24,724 nt of DNA from a bacterium (GTDB taxonomy: Bacteria > JAUVQV01 > DATDCY01): positions 1-24,724 of the forward strand of contig DATDCY010000117.1 in the NCBI GenBank assembly GCA_036524115.1. The letters are read 5' to 3'. The notes beneath the pieces are model-generated. The model was given only the letters and a program-made list of their open reading frames with translations. It was not told the DNA's origin and did not search any database. Shown one piece after another: positions 19,838 through 24,724 of the stretch. Both the position numbers and the translations under genes were made by a program. Within the stretch, counting starts at the first letter, position 1. The number at the start of each line of letters is the position of its first letter.

Positions 19838-22153
19838 CTACCCCAGGACCTCGCGCACCTTCGCCGCGAACTCGGCCAGGCCGAAGGGCTTCTTGAGCAG
19901 CGTCTCGGTGCCGGTCCACCGCGGCCGCGCGTCGAAGGCCCCGGCCGCGTAGCCCGAGATGAACAGGCGCCGCGCCCGCGGCCGGATCCCGGCGATCCGC
20001 TCGGCGAGCGCCAGACCGTCCATGCCCGGCATCACCATGTCCGTCACCAGCAGGTGGATCTCGCCGGCGTGGGTCTCGGCGAGGCGGACGGCTTCCTCGG
20101 GCGAGGCGGCGTCGAGCACGGTGTACCCGAGGGTGCGGAGGAGCTCGGCGACCACCACGCGCACCGAGGCCTCGTCCTCGGCGAGCAGCACGGTCTCCGT
20201 TCCGCCCGCGAGCCGCCCGCCGGCCGCCGTGGCGGGGGCGCCGGCGTCGGGGGCCTTCGACCGCGGCAGGTAGATCGAGAAGACGGCGCCGCGGCCCGGC
20301 TCGCTCGTGACGTCGACGATGCCGCCGCTCTGGGTCACGATGCCGTAGACGATCGAGAGCCCGAGCCCCGTGCCCTCGCCGACGGCCTTCGTCGTGAAGA
20401 AGGGCTCGAAGACGTGGGCGAGCGCCTCGCTCGTCATGCCGCAGCCGTCGTCGCTCACGCGCAGCAGGACGTAGTCGCCGGGAGCGCAGCCGGCCCGCGC
20501 CCCGCAGAACGCCTCGTCGAGGACGACGTTGCGCGTCTCGATGCCGATCCTCCCGCTCCCCGCGATGGCGTCCCTCGCGTTGACGCAGAGATTCGCCATG
20601 ATCTGGTCGACCTGCGTCGGGTCCATGTGGACGCGCCACAGCCCGGGCCCCGGGTCGAATGCGACCTCGATCTCCTCGCCGATGAGCCGGCGCACCATCT
20701 TGAGCATCCCGTCGATCGTCGCGTTCAGATCCAGCACCCGCGGGGCGCCGGTCTGCTTGCGCGCGAACATCAGCAGCTGGCGCGTCAGCTCCGCCGACCG
20801 CTCGGCCGCCCTCTGGATGTCGCAGAGCCTGTCCCGCAGGCTTCCGCCCGCCGGCGCCTGGAGCAACGCCAGGTGGACGCACCCCGTGATCGTCTGCAGC
20901 ATGTTGTTGAAGTCGTGGGCGACCCCGCCGGCGAGCCTGCCGACGGACTCGAGCTTCTGCGCCTGCCGCAGCTGCGACTCGAGCAGCGCGCGCTGCTCCT
21001 CCTCCCGCTTGCGCGCGGTCATGTCCCGGGTCAGCCCGAGGACCGCCTCGACCTCGCCGGCGGCGTTGCGCAGCGGCACCGCCCGCGTCTCCATCCACCG
21101 GCGCGTGCCCTTGAGCCCGGTCATCGCGAACTCGAGCGAGCCGCTCCCGCCCGCGAGGACCTGCTCGGTCAGCGCCGCGAACGCCGCGCGGTGCTCGGGA
21201 ACGACGAGGGACTGCGCCGGCTTCCCGAGGACGTCCTCCAGCCGCTCGGCCTCGAGCATCGCGAGCCCCGCCGGGTTCATGTAGGTCAGGAACCCGCCGG
21301 GCCCGAGGGTCTTCACGCACTCCGGCTCGTTCTCGATGATCGAGCGGGTGAAGCCCAGGTTCCGCACCAGCGCGCGCTCGGCCGTCTCGCGCTCGACGAT
21401 GCGCTTGCGGACGAACGGCGCACCGGCGAGCAGCCCCACGACCCCGATCGCCCAGACCAGGCCGAAGTGCCTGACCTCGGCGACGAGGTGCTCGCGCGTC
21501 ACGCCCGCGAAGGCCGACATCGGGATCGCGACGCTCAGCCCGCCGCGCAGATCCCCCACGCGGTAGCCCTGGGCGGCATGGCACTTGAGGCAGGGCGGGT
21601 CGACGCGCAGCGGCTGCATCAGCCGGTAGCACGGCTCTCCGTCGAGCTCCGTGATCTCCCCGAACTCGGTCGCGCCCTGCTCGAAGGCCGCGAGCGCCTT
21701 CCGCTCCCAGGCGTCGGGAGCGTTTTCCCCCCGCAGGGGCCTGGTGCTGGTGATGTGGGCCCAGATCCCCCGGGACCGCCCCATCTCGTTGACCTGCCGG
21801 GTCATGTACGCCGGGTTCACGAGCGTCAGCTTCTTTCCCGACGGGGTGACCAGGTCCCGCTCCGTGACGGACGCCAGCAGGGGGTTCGGCGGCGTTGTCT
21901 CGTCGGAGGGGACGTAGACCCCGCCGTGGCCCGCCACCCACTGACGGTACAGGACGTCCTTCTGCATCCCCTCGGCGGCCTCGATCCGGGCGAGGTGCGC
22001 GATGTTCTGCCGGGCCTCGCGAAGGTGGTATCCGAGCGAGCCGGCGCTGATGACAGTCCAGCCGAGGATGACGAGGGCGACCACGCGGTTGAATTCCGCG
22101 ACGCTCGATGGGCGCAGAGCGCCCCCGCTCGGATCAGGAAGCCGCTCCAGCAT
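19838..22153 (-). CDS. Haem-c sensor hybrid histidine kinase (DUF3365/Tll0287-like sensor)
   Basis: A 771-residue kinase. Helix one (about 22-42) and helix two (about 229-247) enclose a periplasmic DUF3365/Tll0287-like domain with a c-type haem motif CLKCH (188-192) followed by GYRVGDLRGGLSVAIPM. PAS follows (about 270-380, ending LGLTRDMTARKREEE), then HisKA with VAHDFNN (His413), N box NLCVNARDAI, G1 SDDGCGM, F box VFEPFFTTK, G2 GTGLGLS, and a receiver (655-770) with phospho-acceptor Asp705 and KKPFG. Such sensors read redox or gas ligands through the haem. GGGGAGGGGGG precedes the ATG at 22153. It follows the SprT-like gene after 50 bp on the same strand. The output regulator is not encoded here. 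Confidence 0.9.
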   Translation of the reverse strand: MLERLPDPSGGALRPSSVAEFNRVVALVILGWTVISAGSLGYHLREARQNIAHLARIEAAEGMQKDVLYRQWVAGHGGVYVPSDETTPPNPLLASVTERDLVTPSGKKLTLVNPAYMTRQVNEMGRSRGIWAHITSTRPLRGENAPDAWERKALAAFEQGATEFGEITELDGEPCYRLMQPLRVDPPCLKCHAAQGYRVGDLRGGLSVAIPMSAFAGVTREHLVAEVRHFGLVWAIGVVGLLAGAPFVRKRIVERETAERALVRNLGFTRSIIENEPECVKTLGPGGFLTYMNPAGLAMLEAERLEDVLGKPAQSLVVPEHRAAFAALTEQVLAGGSGSLEFAMTGLKGTRRWMETRAVPLRNAAGEVEAVLGLTRDMTARKREEEQRALLESQLRQAQKLESVGRLAGGVAHDFNNMLQTITGCVHLALLQAPAGGSLRDRLCDIQRAAERSAELTRQLLMFARKQTGAPRVLDLNATIDGMLKMVRRLIGEEIEVAFDPGPGLWRVHMDPTQVDQIMANLCVNARDAIAGSGRIGIETRNVVLDEAFCGARAGCAPGDYVLLRVSDDGCGMTSEALAHVFEPFFTTKAVGEGTGLGLSIVYGIVTQSGGIVDVTSEPGRGAVFSIYLPRSKAPDAGAPATAAGGRLAGGTETVLLAEDEASVRVVVAELLRTLGYTVLDAASPEEAVRLAETHAGEIHLLVTDMVMPGMDGLALAERIAGIRPRARRLFISGYAAGAFDARPRWTGTETLLKKPFGLAEFAAKVREVLG

Positions 22154-22203
22154 CCCCCCTCCCCAGATCGTGCCCACTTTCACATTCTGACCAATTGGCG
22201 CGG

Positions 22204-23292
22204 TCAGCGCAACAGCCGGCGCGGGCCGGCCGGCGTTTCGATCCCCTCGCGGATGACCAGCCGCTCGCCGGCGCGCACGCCGTCGCGGTGCACGCGCGGG
22301 TCGACGCGCCCGCCGCCGCGCCGGATCGTCGTGCGCCGCGGATAGCGCGCGGCGAGGTAACGCTCGAGGCGCGGATCGACGCCCGTCCGCACGACCGCCT
22401 CGCCCACACCCGGGCTCTTCCCCGAGCGCTCGAGCTTCCCGCGGAACCCCTCGATCGCGCCGCAGGCAAAGTCCGTCCGCCGCCGTGCGCCGAGCCGCCG
22501 GCCGCGGTTGTAGCGCTCCCACTCCGCGTCGATGTGGCGGCGCACGAAGTCGTACGCGTAGCCGGCGAGGCGCACCTGCGCCGGCGCGCCGCTGAGCTCC
22601 AGCACGGTGCCCATCCGGGCGCGGCCGCGCACCCACGCCGGCACCCAGATGCCGTAGACCTCCCAGGCGCTGGTCACCAGCGAGGCCAGCAGGTACGCGT
22701 CGCGGCCGTGGCGCAGCGCCGGCTCCCCCGCGAAGACGCTGACGAAGCCGCGCTCCTCGCCCCGCGGGTCGACCTCGTGGCGCCGCGCGTACTCCCGCGC
22801 CCGCAGCAGCGCCAGCTCCGCCTCGTGGCGGTTGCGACTGGAGGCGAGCGCGAGCAGCTTGCGCACCCGCGCGAGCACCGCGGCGCGCGCCGGGTCGGTC
22901 TCGCCGGCGACGCGGTCGGCAAGCGACACGAACTCACCCGAGGCGGCCGGATCGGCGCCGAGCAGGCGGCAGGCCTCGCGGAACGTCGGGCCGTGCGCGG
23001 TCTCGCCGCGGCCGCCGAGCGCCTCGTCGGCGACCTGGTGCGCCGCCTCGTGGCGCAGCAGCTCGCGCACCTCGTCCCAGCCGCGCGCGAGGGCAAACCC
23101 GCGGCTGACGCGGATCTCGCGGCGCGCCGCATCCCACGCGCCGAGCCTTCCTGCGGCGTCGCTGAGCGCGAAGTGCGGCGGTCGCAGCCGCCCGCGCAGC
23201 GGCCGCGGCAGCCGCGACACGACCTCCTCCCACTCGGCGGCAAGGCCGAGGAGGATGTCGCGGTCGAGGTCGGGACCCGCCGCGGCGCTCAC
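22204..23292 (-). CDS. SprT-like metallopeptidase domain fused to DUF2786
   Basis: A 362-residue protein. Residues 1-115 resemble the SprT/zincin fold: LRPPHFALSDAAGRLGAWDAARREIRVSRGFAL, then ELLRHEAAHQVAD with a zinc-binding HExxH-type HEAAH (81-85) and a downstream His in TAHGPTF (His100). A DUF2786 segment follows (about 136-178): VLARVRKLLALASSRNRHEAELALLRAREYARRHEV, a motif seen with phage and plasmid proteins. The C-terminal 180 residues (LRHGRDAYLLASLVTSAWEVYGIWVPAWVRGR, basic tail) are typical of DUF2786 partners. The start is a GTG at 23292. The frame continues to 23481 but without a good start. A gene remnant lies just upstream (23372-23490). The function is unknown; a DNA-protein processing role is only a guess. 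Confidence 0.75.
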   Translation of the reverse strand: MSAAAGPDLDRDILLGLAAEWEEVVSRLPRPLRGRLRPPHFALSDAAGRLGAWDAARREIRVSRGFALARGWDEVRELLRHEAAHQVADEALGGRGETAHGPTFREACRLLGADPAASGEFVSLADRVAGETDPARAAVLARVRKLLALASSRNRHEAELALLRAREYARRHEVDPRGEERGFVSVFAGEPALRHGRDAYLLASLVTSAWEVYGIWVPAWVRGRARMGTVLELSGAPAQVRLAGYAYDFVRRHIDAEWERYNRGRRLGARRRTDFACGAIEGFRGKLERSGKSPGVGEAVVRTGVDPRLERYLAARYPRRTTIRRGGGRVDPRVHRDGVRAGERLVIREGIETPAGPRRLLR

Positions 23293-23371
23293 CCCGTCGC
23301 CTGCTCCGCGCCCGGCTCGAGACGAACGCCGAGGATGGTGTTGAGCGGTTTCACGGGCGGGGAGCGTACGC

Positions 23372-23490
23372 CTATTCCGCGCCCGACGCACCCCTTGATT
23401 TTCGCCTCCAGAGCTCGTAGGGCGGCACGCTCCACGCGGGGCGGTACTCGGCGAGGATCGCGCGGTCGAGGACGTCCGCACCGCCCGGCG
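23372..23490 (-). pseudogene. Possible gene remnant at the G+C boundary
   Basis: In the 266-bp gap 23293-23558 a minus-strand frame ending in TAG at 23372-23374 reads GGADVLDRAILAEYRPAW, then SVPPYELWRRKSRGASGAE. This looks like a genuine C-terminus (aromatic and acidic residues, GC-rich wobble positions) with no start of its own. It could be the 3' end of a protein whose front was replaced when the low-G+C Rhs block arrived. The identity is unknown and it may be chance. I see nothing else in the gap. Confidence 0.3.
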
Positions 23491-23558
23491 AGTCTGGCTC
23501 AGACTGGCAGCTAAGCGGGGGGAAGGTCAATCCGTCAGCAGGAAGTATCGCTCTCCAA

Positions 23559-24233
23559 TTACCTTCTTCTAAGCTCCTCGATCTTCTCGTCGGCCCATTT
23601 CCTTGTTCCCACGTCTTCCATCTCTCCGCTTAACATCGCCACCCTCCTCCATTCTTCCACGGCGTCTTCACAACCATGACCGTTCTTCCTGCATTCCTCT
23701 GAGAGGACTTCCGCATAGTCTATTCGAATTACCAAGTTCTTCGGCTCGAGGCTGACGGCTTTCGCATAGAGCTGCGTTGCGCGCTCGAATTTCTTCTCGA
23801 CGATGAGTGGGCCACGGTAGTAGAGAGAGCCGAGATAGGCCAAAGCAAAGACGTCCTTGTCGTCAATAGCGAGAGCTTTCTGAAGCGCCTGCTCAGCGTC
23901 TGCTGACCTTCCAACCTGGCTAAGTGAAAAACCGAGCATCGCGAGCGCTTTCGCGTGAGAGGGATCCAGGGAGACGGCCTGCTCCAGTTCTGCCACGGCC
24001 TCCGTGAACCGGCCTGCCAAGGCGTAGCTCCTTCCGAGTTCATAGCGCAATCCCGAATCGGAGGGATCTTGGAGACTCCTCCTTCTCAGCGCTGCGATTT
24101 GCGATCCAATACGCTCAAGCGTTACTGGATCACGGTCGGGCATAAGAAGCGTACCTGCACCCCCAGCTTCTTGAGCCACACATACGTGCAAACTCATCAA
24201 CAGCAACAAAGAAGGCACTAGCAGGGCGATCAC
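23559..24233 (-). CDS. Exported TPR-repeat protein
   Basis: A 224-residue protein with a signal peptide (IALLVPSLLLLMSLHVCVAQ, about 1-21) and about four TPR-like repeats (LRYELGRSYALAGRFTEAVAELEQAVSLDP; KALAMLGFSLSQVGRSADAEQALQKALAIDD; VFALAYLGSLYY; ATQLYAKAVSLEPKNLVIRIDYAEVLSEECRK). The start is probably the GTG at 24233, seven bases after GAGAGG; a TTG at 24236 is also possible. G+C is visibly lower than in the neighbours (about 50%), which suggests a different origin. It lies 86 bp downstream of the Rhs-type gene on the same strand, the place where an immunity gene would be, but TPR exported proteins are common and the role is unproven. Confidence 0.75.
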   Translation of the reverse strand: MIALLVPSLLLLMSLHVCVAQEAGGAGTLLMPDRDPVTLERIGSQIAALRRRSLQDPSDSGLRYELGRSYALAGRFTEAVAELEQAVSLDPSHAKALAMLGFSLSQVGRSADAEQALQKALAIDDKDVFALAYLGSLYYRGPLIVEKKFERATQLYAKAVSLEPKNLVIRIDYAEVLSEECRKNGHGCEDAVEEWRRVAMLSGEMEDVGTRKWADEKIEELRRR

Positions 24234-24318
24234 CAACCAACCTCTCTTTGAGCCGAGTAAGCGCTATCTTCCCAAACAATGTCTGCTTCCGCGTTAACTT
24301 GCTTTGATGCCTGATTCA

Positions 24319-24724
24319 TCACTCACCACCGGGATAGTCACGAGGATCTATCGGCTCCGCCAAACCACTATATTCACGACAACCTGCTGGGATGGGAGGG
24401 CGCGGCTCGAGGCAGTTGTAATATCGTCTATAGGGACGCCCATTGCAGATGATGTGCATGTAGCATGCATCCCTCGGTTTCGGGGGCTTCTCGGGGCAAA
24501 CACCGTAGAGCCCAAGTGGATCGATGAAGTTCACGGGGTCCGACGTCGTGTAGGCGTACAGGTTCTTCCCGCCGGCAAAGTCAATCGGGTCCTTCGCCAC
24601 GAACCGCCCCAACTCCGGCGAATAGTCGCGGTGGCCGAACCGCACGAGCCCCGTGTCCCTGTCATGCAGCCCACCCGCAAACCCAAACGGCACCGTGAGC
24701 CCCGGATTCGTGTCCGCGATGATG
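24319..24724 (-). CDS. Rhs/RHS repeat-associated core protein, C-terminal fragment with Cys-rich tail
   Basis: The 5' part lies beyond the right edge. The visible frame contains the RHS core signature: DTNPGLTVPFGFAGGLHDRD, GLVRFGHRDYSPELGRFVAKDPI and NLYAYTTSDPVNFIDPLGL (codons at about 24500-24693), where DPLGL is the usual end of the conserved shell. About 61 residues follow: GVCPEKPPKPRDACYMHIIC, NGRPYRRYYNCLEPRPP, IPAGCREYSG and a short tail. This variable tip holds five cysteines and many prolines and arginines. Rhs tips are often toxins carried by contact-dependent or type VI systems. This tip matches no toxin I recognise and is short, so it could be a truncated or inactive tail. The G+C content is lower than in the core region of the window. 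Confidence 0.8.
   Translation of the reverse strand, partial: IIADTNPGLTVPFGFAGGLHDRDTGLVRFGHRDYSPELGRFVAKDPIDFAGGKNLYAYTTSDPVNFIDPLGLYGVCPEKPPKPRDACYMHIICNGRPYRRYYNCLEPRPPIPAGCREYSGLAEPIDPRDYPGGE

Overview
This 24.7 kb window is very GC-rich bacterial chromosome, roughly 70% G+C by eye. The gene content suggests a Gram-negative, redox-active member of the old Deltaproteobacteria, close to Desulfuromonadota/Desulfobacterota or a relative. The indications are c-type haem motifs (CxxCH) in a membrane protein and in a sensor kinase, cytochrome b5-like, hemerythrin and DUF438 domains, several hybrid sensor kinases, and exported TlpA/TPR proteins. No rRNA, tRNA, CRISPR array, insertion sequence or phage gene was seen, so the taxon is inferred from gene families only.

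Layout. 1-4161: the start of an exported protein and a patatin-like phospholipase (both -), a stand-alone receiver domain (+), a TlpA-like/TPR exported protein (-), a tandem ComFB protein (+) and a nucleotidyltransferase-fold protein (+). 4162-8377: a short non-coding stretch with two copies of a dispersed palindrome, an orphan solute-binding protein (+) that meets a hybrid histidine kinase (-) tail to tail. 8378-12234, all on -: a DUF6448-like His-rich exported protein, an ABC-2 ATPase and permease pair, a DUF1858 protein translationally coupled to an HPP membrane protein, and a DUF2007 protein. 12401-13324 (+): an unusual cytochrome c / CopD-like / cytochrome b5 fusion. 13395-15667 (-): an MCP and CheW pair, with a 130-bp tandem repeat behind it. 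16171-19822: a DUF1858-DUF438-hemerythrin-PAS protein (-), and divergently a DUF362 protein and an NTF2-like/thioredoxin-fold fusion (+). 19838-23292 (-): a SprT-like/DUF2786 protein and a hybrid kinase with a periplasmic haem-c domain. 23293-24724: an abrupt drop in G+C, a TPR exported protein and the 3' end of an Rhs-type gene with a short Cys-rich tail.

The strongest unifying signal is regulatory. Three perfect palindromes of the form TTGAC-N4-GTCAA (9776-9789, 12331-12344, 17647-17660) each lie exactly 22 nt upstream of a -10-like hexamer on the minus strand. This is the geometry of a class II FNR/CRP-family activated promoter centred at -41.5. They precede the DUF1858-HPP operon, the DUF6448 gene and the DUF438-hemerythrin gene. 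The second site also faces the cytochrome fusion, and the third overlaps the apparent -35 box of the divergent DUF362 gene. The window therefore seems to contain much of a small FNR/DNR/HcpR-like regulon, plausibly for low oxygen or nitrogen-oxide stress. The regulator itself is not in the window.
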